Shown: positions 1 to 6,326 of the stretch, piece by piece
Layout: every line of letters begins with the position of its first letter
How positions within the stretch are numbered: the first letter of the stretch is position 1
Source: CAYIHX01 sp964363305
Lineage (GTDB): Bacteria; Bdellovibrionota; UBA1018
Reading direction: 5' to 3'
NCBI GenBank assembly: GCA_964363305.1
Contig: CAYIHX010000085.1
Location: 1 to 7,541, forward strand
Length of the DNA: 7,541 bases
The notes under the pieces: generated by a model
The model's input: the letters and a program-made list of their open reading frames with translations, nothing else
What the model was told of the DNA's origin: nothing
The model's database searches: none
Made by a program: the position numbers and the translations under genes

Positions 1-777
1 CGTCCCACCACCACCAGCAGGGACAGATATTCCCCGATAAGCGACGCTCGTCGCCGCAGGCGGAGAAAAAGATGAAGCGCAAGTACGGGAAGCAGTATTA
101 CCCGCGACTGAAGAACATGCTGAAATCAAAGAATCTCGTGTGCGGAGCTTTTCAGCAGCGACCCCATAGGAGCGTCGGCTATTCGCCAACTGCGTGCGCA
201 CCAAAGGAAGTGCTCGGCGGATGCAACCACCATTCGGAGACGGACCGCAAAGTTCTTTAAGAACCTCAGCAGTCGCATACGCCGCGCAAGCACGACGCAA
301 CTCGGGGCCATCCGAGATCGATCCACCCAAGCACTGATTTCCTTTTCGGCTCCACTCCAACCACTTCTCAGAGGCGGCCGCGTCGGAACGATTCCATCCC
401 GCGGAACTGTCGCCGATCTGAGTCGAGGCGCTCTCGACAAAGCTCCCCAGGAGACTCGGAATCGCATCCGAACCCCGAGATCCCGTCTGGCGCGCCGTTC
501 TCTCCTGAAGCTGATCGTTCAGATCTTCAACGATGTCCCGAAATGCCGGAGGCGTATCTCGAAGGCCGTTTGACCATGCCTCTCGCGCGGCAATTCCCTC
601 ACCCTGAAGCCGCTCCGCCATACAAGCCGCGTCGACGGCTCCGCCCCTCGTGCAAGCCGCGACCTTTGCCAGCGCCGCGGCAGGAATCTGCGTTCCCCCA
701 TCCGCCCAAGCCCCGAGGGCCCCCAGCAAACTCACCCACACGGCCATGAAAATTGTGCTGCTCAAACGCATACGCAT
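1..777 (-). CDS. exported cysteine-containing protein, unknown family (3' end beyond window)
   Basis: This reading frame is open from an ATG at 777 down to base 1, giving 259 codons with no stop, so the C-terminus lies outside the window. The N-terminus is a typical Sec signal peptide: basic start (MRMR), hydrophobic core at about residues 9-22, and a likely cleavage site after Ala25 (AWA|D). The mature part holds eight cysteines (residues 42, 52, 149, 164, 177, 185, 221, 233), suggesting disulfides in the periplasm or outside the cell. The last visible residues turn Pro/Gly-rich (PAGGGGT), perhaps the start of a low-complexity tail like that of the 3208-5586 product. A GGGAG at 782-786 lies 4 nt before the first ATG and 10 nt before a second in-frame ATG at 771, so either could be the start. 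The gene diverges from the metalloprotease gene. I do not recognise the family. The reading frame is well supported; the function is unknown. Confidence 0.8.
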   Translation of the reverse strand, partial: MRMRLSSTIFMAVWVSLLGALGAWADGGTQIPAAALAKVAACTRGGAVDAACMAERLQGEGIAAREAWSNGLRDTPPAFRDIVEDLNDQLQERTARQTGSRGSDAIPSLLGSFVESASTQIGDSSAGWNRSDAAASEKWLEWSRKGNQCLGGSISDGPELRRACAAYATAEVLKELCGPSPNGGCIRRALPLVRTQLANSRRSYGVAAEKLRTRDSLISACSSVAGNTASRTCASSFSPPAATSVAYRGISVPAGGGGT

Positions 778-887
778 AGATCTCCCGAGAAAGGTTCTCA
801 CCCAGCCCATCGGCGACCCCTCCAGAGAACTTCACTTTTTTCTGCCCCCGCCTTGCCAGACGCACCGCAACACGATAACGCCCCCTC

Positions 888-2558
888 GTGTTGTGGGAAA
901 CGAGCTCTCGCCCCTCCGGACGATCTCTTCTTTCTTTATTCTTTTATATCGTGAGTTTGTGGAGCCTGACGCCTCAAGCGGCTGGGGCTTCCCCCGTTGG
1001 GGTGCGCCTGGACGGTACCTTCTTGGCGCTGCCGCAGATCGAGGTCGTGTCGCCCCGAGGGTACGAAAACCGCACCGACAGCCTGGGCAACCTCCCGGCG
1101 AACTTCGTGCCCGACAAACTCCGATTCACGCACCCCTCCTTCCGCCTCACCGAGACGGGACATACCCTCGAAACCACCGTAACCCGGAACAGCCAGGGAG
1201 ACTGGGAAGCCGGCCCCCTTCCCCGAGGCGCCGCTCAAACCTACTTAGCCCTCGCTGAAGCTTCCGACGCCGTTCTGCGCGCGACCGGCACCCGCCTCCC
1301 TCCGGTCGAAGTGCTCCTCAACGCCGAACCCGGCTGCAACGCCGCCTGGGACGGCGACCGTCTCCTCCTTCTTTCCGGCAACGCCGATTGCCTCCCGGCG
1401 GCGGAGTCCGTCGACCTCGTCCTTCACGAATACGGCCATCGAGTCACCGACTTCGTCATGCCACCCAACACGCTCGACCAGCCCGTCAACGAAGCGATGG
1501 CCGATCTCTTCGCAGCCATTTTCAGCGCGGATTCGAGAATCGCCGAAGGATTCTACTTCAACCGTGGAATCAGCTGGCTGCGCGACCTCGCCGACCCCAG
1601 GCACTTCCCCGAACAAGCACGCGGTAGATACTCGGAGGCGATGATTCTCTCGTCCGCGCTCTATCCGACCTTCAGGAACCTACCCCAACAGAGCGCCTTA
1701 CAGCTCTGGTTCATGGCTCACGAACTTCAAGCCGAACAACATCGAACAGGCGTCCAAAACATGAGTACCTCGAGCTTCGAAGCGGCCCGCAACTTACTCG
1801 CGCCGGCCGTCCATTGCGAAGTGTACCGAAGCCTGGGTCGCAACGGGCTCGCGCCCCACCTCGGACGAATTCCCGCTCCTTGCACGCCCGAGTCCCTGCC
1901 GCTTGAAATAAAAATCTCTCCGCTCCCCTCTGACGCCATGCAAGCGTCCCTCGGCTCAAACCTGCCGATCAGCGCCATGGCCTGGTCGATCGAAGCACGC
2001 GTGAACAATGAGTCGCCGCGCCGCTTTTCATCCGCAGCACTGGGATCGATCGCGCTTCCACCGATGAATCTCCGCTGCGGCGATCGGCTCGAGCTTACCG
2101 CCCGCCTGGTCAACGCGCGCGGGATCATTCTCGCGGAATCGCAGCACACGCAATGGAAGGGACAGCTCGGAGCGGAGGAGACGATTCTCCTCCTCGGAAT
2201 CGGAAACCACACTCGGGAGGCTCGCATCCCCGAGGATGGAACTTCCCTCTCCTCGCGCTTCAAGCGCGCTCTCGAACCCAACCAAATCATCACGGCCCTC
2301 GATGCGCTTCTTGAGGTAAATCACCCTTTCGCGGATGACCTCGTGCTCTCCGTGCAACCACTCGGCGCTCCCGCGCGGGATCTTCTTCGCGGCCACGAGG
2401 AAGTCGAGTTCCCCGGGCGCGTGAGTATTCCCCTTTCAAATAGCCGAGCCCCCCTCAATCTCTCCGTCAGTCTTCGCGACATCACTCCGGGTATCTCGGG
2501 TTCCCTGCGAAGGCTCGACCTCGAAATAAAAACCATCCGCTTGGGCTGCGAAATTTAA
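888..2558 (+). CDS. secreted zinc metalloprotease (M4/M36-like gluzincin) with C-terminal P-domain-like module
   Basis: The 556-residue product starts with a signal peptide (Arg8 and Arg12, hydrophobic core 14-27, possible cleavage near AGA|S at 34). A zinc-protease core follows: NAAWDG (151-156), HEYGH (180-184; two zinc ligands and the catalytic Glu) and NEAMAD (201-206), whose Glu202 is the likely third zinc ligand. This order matches thermolysin/fungalysin-type gluzincins. Cys150 and Cys168 flank the strand before the motif and may form a disulfide. Residues about 447-556 resemble the beta-rich P/Homo-B domain of secreted proteases: an IPED start, alternating strands with NHPFADDLVLSV (478-489), and a final strand set ending at the stop. 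The GTG at 888 is chosen because an in-frame stop lies at 876-878 and later starts would break the signal peptide; no ribosome-binding site is visible. The likely role is extracellular or periplasmic proteolysis. Protease call firm, subfamily uncertain, P domain moderate. Confidence 0.85.
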   Translation: MLWETSSRPSGRSLLSLFFYIVSLWSLTPQAAGASPVGVRLDGTFLALPQIEVVSPRGYENRTDSLGNLPANFVPDKLRFTHPSFRLTETGHTLETTVTRNSQGDWEAGPLPRGAAQTYLALAEASDAVLRATGTRLPPVEVLLNAEPGCNAAWDGDRLLLLSGNADCLPAAESVDLVLHEYGHRVTDFVMPPNTLDQPVNEAMADLFAAIFSADSRIAEGFYFNRGISWLRDLADPRHFPEQARGRYSEAMILSSALYPTFRNLPQQSALQLWFMAHELQAEQHRTGVQNMSTSSFEAARNLLAPAVHCEVYRSLGRNGLAPHLGRIPAPCTPESLPLEIKISPLPSDAMQASLGSNLPISAMAWSIEARVNNESPRRFSSAALGSIALPPMNLRCGDRLELTARLVNARGIILAESQHTQWKGQLGAEETILLLGIGNHTREARIPEDGTSLSSRFKRALEPNQIITALDALLEVNHPFADDLVLSVQPLGAPARDLLRGHEEVEFPGRVSIPLSNSRAPLNLSVSLRDITPGISGSLRRLDLEIKTIRLGCEI

Positions 2559-2562
2559 CACT

Positions 2563-3162
2563 TCACGGCTTCGACCGCTTCCGCACCTTCTCGATCGCTT
2601 CAAGGCGCGTCCGCTCACGAAGCGACATCGACGGGCTCGGCGCGGGCCGAACGGACGGCGCTCCCGGAAAGTCGATCACTTCGGTGACGCCGCCCCCCTC
2701 GATCGGGCCAGAAAAACCGGGGCTCGACGCCTCTGATATCCCACTCGACTGCACTCGAAGCGCTGGCTTTGCGGGAGCAACTGGAGAAGGCGTGCTCGAG
2801 GTCAGCGGCAAAGGACCTTTTCCCTTTTCCTTCAGCTTCTGTCCCACTCGGTCCCTCACGGCGCCCGATCTTTTCTTGGCCTCGAAAGTCCATCGTTTGC
2901 GCGCCTCTTGGAGCTTCCTCGCATCCTGGGCGCGCGCTGCCTGGTCGGCATCGTGCACCTGCTTCCCCACCGTCTCGCGATAGAGCTTCTCTTTTTCGCC
3001 GGAGGAGAGTTGAGGGCTTTTCTTCAGCCCCTCATAGTATTGATTCAGACCCTCCGCAGGGCTTGCCACGGCCAGCCCCGCGAGCAAGGCCACCCCAAGC
3101 AGGGTCGCCGTTGACACACCACTTATATAATAACGCAACTTGTCAGAAGTAGTCATTCTCAT
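2563..3162 (-). CDS. small exported, basic helical protein of unknown function
   Basis: The 199-residue product has a Sec signal peptide (Lys8 and Arg10, hydrophobic core 15-33, likely cleavage after Ala33, AVA|S, or after Ala36). Residues about 38-110 are strongly helical and rich in Lys, Arg, Glu and Gln, with a coiled-coil-like stretch around DARKLQEARKRW. A Pro/Ser/Thr-rich linker covers about 112-180, and the protein ends in a basic helix (RLEAIEKVRKRSKP). There are no cysteines, unlike the large neighbours. The gene ends 4 bp from the metalloprotease stop on the other strand and diverges from the 3208 gene across 45 bp. No clear ribosome-binding site precedes the ATG at 3162; a second in-frame ATG at 3156 is an alternative. 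I recognise no family. An envelope protein with a flexible spacer is a reasonable description. Confidence 0.75.
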   Translation of the reverse strand: MRMTTSDKLRYYISGVSTATLLGVALLAGLAVASPAEGLNQYYEGLKKSPQLSSGEKEKLYRETVGKQVHDADQAARAQDARKLQEARKRWTFEAKKRSGAVRDRVGQKLKEKGKGPLPLTSSTPSPVAPAKPALRVQSSGISEASSPGFSGPIEGGGVTEVIDFPGAPSVRPAPSPSMSLRERTRLEAIEKVRKRSKP

Positions 3163-3169
3163 TTATCAT
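3140..3169 (+). promoter_or_regulatory. putative sigma-70-type promoter of the 3208 gene
   Basis: TTGTCA (3140-3145) and TATCAT (3164-3169) are separated by 18 bp; each matches its consensus hexamer at five of six bases. Transcription would start near 3176, leaving about a 32-nt leader that includes the AAGGGGG ribosome-binding site. The element overlaps the first codons of the minus-strand gene and the core promoter proposed for that gene. Confidence 0.5.
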
Positions 3170-3196
3170 CATGGGAGGGGACGATCTTTCACTCAA
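3168..3196 (-). promoter_or_regulatory. weak candidate promoter of the minus-strand 2563-3162 gene
   Basis: On the minus strand TTGAGT (3196-3191) lies 17 bp before CATGAT (3173-3168), each four of six to consensus. Transcription would start about at the ATG at 3162, giving a leaderless or nearly leaderless mRNA, which agrees with the absence of a ribosome-binding site. The match is weak and could be chance. Confidence 0.25.
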
Positions 3197-3201
3197 GGGG
3201 G
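3195..3201 (+). promoter_or_regulatory. ribosome-binding site fixing the start of the 3208 gene
   Basis: AAGGGGG lies 6 nt before the ATG at 3208, good spacing for initiation. It supports this start, which also places a complete signal peptide at the N-terminus. Confidence 0.7.
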
Positions 3202-3207
3202 TTTTCG

Positions 3208-5586
3208 ATGAATCGCATCAGATCATCGATCGGGGCATTCATTTCGGCGAGCATGCTATTCATGCTCTGTTTCGGGCCACGCTCGGCCCAGGCGGAGCCG
3301 GTCGAGATGCCATGCCGGGCGGCAGACGACCGATCCGAGGCGAACTCGCATCTTCTGCCCTGCCGCCTCACCTCCGATTCGACGACCAATCTTTCGCTTC
3401 TGGAGCCCGAATCAGATGGAAAACTCAAAACGGGCTTCAAGAGCATGGGCGTCGTCAGCCAGGCCTTGCTCATGTTGCGCAAGGAGCTCATCCGCCAAGA
3501 GGAAGCCCTCTATCGAGGCATGCGCTACGACCCGGAAAAATCGAACGAAGAAAGCAGAACGCGCGGCACTCCGACCCTCTCGGGCGAAATCGGAGCCGTC
3601 CCTTACTGCTCCATGCGGCCCAATGCGCTGCTGGGTATCCCTGCCGAGACCTCGGTCAACCACCTCGATACGAATCCCCTCGCGATGGCGGGCCTGCAGG
3701 CGGCGCCCCCGAACTCCGCTCAATGTGGTGAGTACGCGCGAGTCACCGACTACAGCGATAGCACCGTGAAAATCCAAAATTCATCGCCTTACGGCAAAAG
3801 AGAGCTCGCCTACTACCGCGGCCTGATCCCGCAGGCACTCAATTGTTCGTACGAGTCCGTCAAAGCCGAGCTCGAGAGAACCCCCGCCCGCATGTTCATC
3901 AGCCCGGCCTGCCGCGCGATGGGCGACGACCTGCGAACCGCTACCGTCAGCTTCTCGAATGAGATGCGCGCCTTCTCGTCCAAGCTGCGCGGCGCCCGCC
4001 TCGTCAAGCAGATCTCGAACGATCCCTGCGATGAGAACTCGGCCAACTACGGAAACCAGATTGCCTCGAACGGCGCGGACGTCGGGGCCACTCGGCAAGT
4101 GGCGATGCGCCTGTGTGCCCATCGCATCTCTTACGTGAATTTTTTCGCGCGCGCGGCCTACTGCGAAGTCAACGCCCGCGCGCAGGAGCTGCTCAGCGAG
4201 CCGAACACTCGCAGCCTCGCATCGATCGCGGTGTCGGTCGGCGACCAGTCGAGAACCCAATGCGCGAGCTGCTACAGCGACTACGACAGCTGGGGCGAGC
4301 AGGTGCTCGCGTTCATCGGCGGATTATTCGGAGGAGAGAGCCCCGATGACATCAAGCGCCGGGTCATTCAATGCGCAAATGGCTGCTATCACCGCCTTCT
4401 GGAAAGCTCCCTCACTGAAGAATATCAAAAGGTGTCACCCTCCTCAGGCCCGGCCTGCCGCCCCAGGGCGGCCGTCGAGCACGCGCCCAAGCCGGTGTAC
4501 GCTTCCCTCTCCTCGGCTTTTCTCTTCCTCTGGTCTTCTCTCTTCGGAGTCCGGCGGCGCCGCCTTCAAACCCGCATGATCGTCACCGCCGGATTGATCG
4601 CCAGCATCGCGTCCGGCTGCAACTGCGACGGCACGCCCCAGGCGGAATGCGAAATTCCTACACAGGAGCAATTGACCGCGCTCGCGTCCGGATCGGCGCC
4701 AGCCCCCGCCGCGGGAGCCGCTCCGGCCCCCGTCTTCTTCTGGGGCGACACCTGCGGCTGCGCCTGGACTCCCACCGACGCGACTTGCTGCAAGCCCAAC
4801 GGCACGCGAGCCGACGACTTCGCTGAACGCTGGGCCCGCGGAGAGTGCAGGGGGAGCCTCGCAGGCGCCCTCGATCCGACTTTCAAAGGCATCATGGGCG
4901 CCGGAGTGCTGGATCGGTCGCGCGCTTTGGCAAACCTCGCCGAAGGGGGAGCTTACGACAGCAACGACCGGCAGGATATCTCAAACGAAGAAGGCAGCAC
5001 CTCGACGGGCGGCGCCCAGCTTGCCGCGACAGACGATCTGGGTGCGGGCAATAAAACGGCCGGGAAACGCAAAGAAGGAGAAAAGCCTTCTTTGCCGAAA
5101 TTCGCCGGTGGAGGGGGCGCGAACCAGGGAAAAAGCCCTGGCAACGGCGACGCGGCGGGCGGAGCCGGTGGCGTACCGAGCTTAGCCGGAGCGCTGCACG
5201 ATCCACTCAATCCGGGAAATGAAGATTCGCAGAAAAGCGCTACGACCGCGGGTACCGGTGATTCAGGCACGGGAGCGTACAAAGCGGCAGGAGGAAATCA
5301 GAAAGCCGGAGGATCCTCAGGCTTGGGGAGCTTCGGCTCTTCCGGCAGTGCTGCCGTGGCCGGGGGTGATGGCAGTGGCACATCAGTCGACTTTGCGGGC
5401 CGTCAGGCTAACGGCGCGGAAGTCGATGCGCTCGGCACCGGCGATCCGGACGATTATTTCACCAAAATTTCCCTCGAGGGCGATCTCTTCAAGATCGTCC
5501 GCGCGCGATACCACTCGACCGCGGTGCGCTGGCGGGGCGAGGACTCCGCGCACGCCGCTGACCGCGCCACTGCGATTTCGCGTTAA
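3208..5586 (+). CDS. large exported cysteine-rich protein with internal membrane hairpin and Gly-rich tail
   Basis: The 792-residue product begins with a signal peptide (Arg3, Arg5; hydrophobic 8-23; AQA|E after Ala29). Residues 30-430 carry 14 cysteines (36, 52, 134, 173, 213, 235, 274, 303, 319, 352, 355, 389, 393, 417), including a CASC motif and a CANGC motif, an even number that fits disulfide bonding. Two hydrophobic segments follow, about 434-448 and 457-470, joined by a short loop with RRRR (449-452) and Arg456. By the positive-inside rule this is a hairpin returning the chain to the periplasmic side. A second region has eight cysteines (471, 473, 481, 516, 518, 527, 528, 547). Residues about 580-745 are Gly/Ser/Ala-rich and cysteine-free. 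The tail regains order near DPDDYF and LFKIVRARY. I do not recognise the family; an envelope structural or surface role is inference. The last 98 bp overlap the minus-strand gene 5489-5872. Confidence 0.85.
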   Translation: MNRIRSSIGAFISASMLFMLCFGPRSAQAEPVEMPCRAADDRSEANSHLLPCRLTSDSTTNLSLLEPESDGKLKTGFKSMGVVSQALLMLRKELIRQEEALYRGMRYDPEKSNEESRTRGTPTLSGEIGAVPYCSMRPNALLGIPAETSVNHLDTNPLAMAGLQAAPPNSAQCGEYARVTDYSDSTVKIQNSSPYGKRELAYYRGLIPQALNCSYESVKAELERTPARMFISPACRAMGDDLRTATVSFSNEMRAFSSKLRGARLVKQISNDPCDENSANYGNQIASNGADVGATRQVAMRLCAHRISYVNFFARAAYCEVNARAQELLSEPNTRSLASIAVSVGDQSRTQCASCYSDYDSWGEQVLAFIGGLFGGESPDDIKRRVIQCANGCYHRLLESSLTEEYQKVSPSSGPACRPRAAVEHAPKPVYASLSSAFLFLWSSLFGVRRRRLQTRMIVTAGLIASIASGCNCDGTPQAECEIPTQEQLTALASGSAPAPAAGAAPAPVFFWGDTCGCAWTPTDATCCKPNGTRADDFAERWARGECRGSLAGALDPTFKGIMGAGVLDRSRALANLAEGGAYDSNDRQDISNEEGSTSTGGAQLAATDDLGAGNKTAGKRKEGEKPSLPKFAGGGGANQGKSPGNGDAAGGAGGVPSLAGALHDPLNPGNEDSQKSATTAGTGDSGTGAYKAAGGNQKAGGSSGLGSFGSSGSAAVAGGDGSGTSVDFAGRQANGAEVDALGTGDPDDYFTKISLEGDLFKIVRARYHSTAVRWRGEDSAHAADRATAISR

Positions 5587-5872
5587 CGGCAGGATAGCTC
5601 TTCCTTGCTACCTTCGGTCTCGGCTTGGGAAGGCTCTTCTCGCGAAATCGGCCCTCCACGTTACTCAAGGCCGCGATGTCGCCGTCGAAGCTGATATCTT
5701 GATGTTTCCGGGCGCGAATTTCCGTCAGATTCTCGTACAAGGCGCGATCATCCGTAATGCGGCCATCAATGCTCGCAAAACAGAGAGTCAATCCGCCGAG
5801 GCCGAGCACGAAGCCCAAACCATAATCCTTCAGGGACCCTCTCCAACTAGAATAACTCTTCCTCGAGGCCAT
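5489..5872 (-). CDS. small single-pass membrane protein with basic tail, unknown family
   Basis: The 127-residue product starts at the ATG at 5872 (MASRK), chosen over an in-frame ATG at 5899 because AAAGGAG sits 8 nt upstream of it and a sigma-54 promoter places the transcript start near 5891, downstream of 5899. The N-terminus is basic (Arg4, Lys5, Arg11, Lys15). One hydrophobic segment, about 17-35, is Gly/Leu-rich with Cys31, followed by an acidic/mixed stretch (36-75), so the tail is predicted on the periplasmic side. From about residue 80 the chain is rich in Arg, Lys, Pro, Ser and Ala. The final 33 codons, including the stop, lie opposite the end of the 3208 gene, so part of the tail composition may reflect that overlap. 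Function unknown; control by sigma-54 suggests a conditional role. The promoter, leader and ribosome-binding site together make this a convincing gene despite its size. Confidence 0.72.
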   Translation of the reverse strand: MASRKSYSSWRGSLKDYGLGFVLGLGGLTLCFASIDGRITDDRALYENLTEIRARKHQDISFDGDIAALSNVEGRFREKSLPKPRPKVARKSYPAVNAKSQWRGQRRARSPRPASAPRSSGIARGRS

Positions 5873-5880
5873 CGCGTTCA

Positions 5881-5887
5881 CTCCTTT
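5881..5887 (-). promoter_or_regulatory. strong ribosome-binding site of the 5489-5872 gene
   Basis: AAAGGAG on the minus strand ends 8 nt before the ATG at 5872. It settles the start codon of this gene. Confidence 0.8.
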
Positions 5888-5901
5888 GCCGATCCTCACT
5901 A

Positions 5902-5918
5902 AGCAAGAGAAGTGCCAA
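5902..5918 (-). promoter_or_regulatory. sigma-54 (-24/-12) promoter of the 5489-5872 gene
   Basis: The minus strand reads TTGGCAC-TTCTC-TTGCT. The known consensus is YTGGCACG-N4-TTGCW; only the G after CAC differs. The invariant GG (5916-5915) and GC (5904-5903) are exactly 10 bp apart, as sigma-54 RNA polymerase requires. With the C at -12, transcription starts near 5891, giving a leader of about 19 nt that contains the ribosome-binding site. Activation would need an ATP-dependent enhancer-binding protein. The same 17-bp core recurs at 6345-6361. Confidence 0.82.
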
Positions 5919-5957
5919 GCCCAGCTGGCAGAAAACCACCCGCAGACGGGGTTCCGG

Positions 5958-5974
5958 TGTCAAAGTTATTGACA
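5958..5974. promoter_or_regulatory. perfect inverted repeat, candidate activator site upstream of the sigma-54 promoter
   Basis: TGTCAA-AGTTA-TTGACA has 6-bp perfectly complementary arms and a 5-bp spacer. It is centred about 75 bp upstream of the predicted start at 5891, near the range where sigma-54 enhancer-binding proteins bind, and lies in non-coding DNA between two genes. Which protein binds is not known. Confidence 0.5.
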
Positions 5975-6012
5975 GTGCACCAGCGCATGGACGCCCCGCC
6001 CGAGCCCGAGCC

Positions 6013-6318
6013 TCAGGCCACCCGCCGCGCTCGAACCAACGCTTTGCGTGTCATCGCATCGACCAGACGAAAGTACTTCCTCTGCACCCGACGAACCACC
6101 TCCTTCTCGTTTCGACCGCGTGCGGTCGACTCGATCTTCCACTCATTCCCCGCCGCCTCAATCCCCGCTTCGAACTCGGAATCGACCTTCCTCATCCACA
6201 CCCGGCGCGACGAACCGGCAGGCGCCCTCTCGGCAACCCGATGAAGTACCGCATCAAGTTCACGACTCAGCTCACCGGTGGGATTAAAATTTTGAACCTC
6301 AGCTTGATGAACCAGCAT
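6013..6318 (-). CDS. small HPF/RaiA-like (S30AE fold) ribosome-associated protein, tentative
   Basis: The 101-residue product starts at the ATG at 6318, with GAGG 8 nt upstream and a sigma-54 promoter before that. Predicted order is beta (3-11), helix (15-32), beta (37-46), beta (48-58), beta (60-70), long basic helix (72-98): the beta-alpha-beta-beta-beta-alpha order of short hibernation factors, which are about 95-110 residues. The segment FEAGIEAAGNEWKIESTARG followed by a basic helix resembles the matching part of E. coli HPF by eye. Such proteins bind the 30S decoding region and silence or dimerise ribosomes in stationary phase. The fold family was once called sigma-54 modulation protein, because hpf often lies beside rpoN. 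The gene is certain enough from its signals; the HPF assignment rests on pattern and length only and could be another small alpha/beta protein. An upstream in-frame extension to 6576 is rejected because it would read through the promoter. Confidence 0.72.
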   Translation of the reverse strand: MLVHQAEVQNFNPTGELSRELDAVLHRVAERAPAGSSRRVWMRKVDSEFEAGIEAAGNEWKIESTARGRNEKEVVRRVQRKYFRLVDAMTRKALVRARRVA

Positions 6319-6326
6319 TCTATTTT

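Noticed and set aside
126..467. Minus-strand 113-codon frame
   Set aside because: It is a shifted frame inside the 1-777 minus-strand gene, which alone has a signal peptide and stays open through the whole region.
650..1258. Plus-strand frame of 202 codons across the divergent intergenic region
   Set aside because: It lies antisense to a signal-peptide gene and out of frame with the protease; Pro/Arg-rich translation typical of GC-rich shadow frames.
3111..3131. TTGACA followed by TATAAT on the plus strand
   Set aside because: The hexamers are only 9 bp apart, far from the 16-18 bp needed, and the AT-rich part is explained by Tyr-Tyr-Ile codons of the minus-strand gene.
4553..4564. 12-bp palindrome GGCGGCGCCGCC
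   Set aside because: It is accounted for by consecutive Arg codons in a GC-rich gene; no associated signal.
4576..4620. Separate lipoprotein gene starting at an internal ATG (Met457) of the large exported gene
   Set aside because: No ribosome-binding site precedes it, the frame is continuous with the upstream part, and only 14 residues precede the cysteine; kept as a fusion idea rather than a gene call.
5601..5640. Possible terminator hairpin (CCTTC...GAAGG) after the 3208 gene
   Set aside because: The stem is 5 bp with a 13-base loop and no T-run, and it lies within the coding region of the minus-strand gene.
5219..5902. Long plus-strand open frame (227 codons) spanning the end of the large exported gene and the minus-strand membrane gene
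   Set aside because: It has no ribosome-binding site, its translation is Arg/Pro-biased without domains, and it runs antisense through a gene with its own promoter and start signals.
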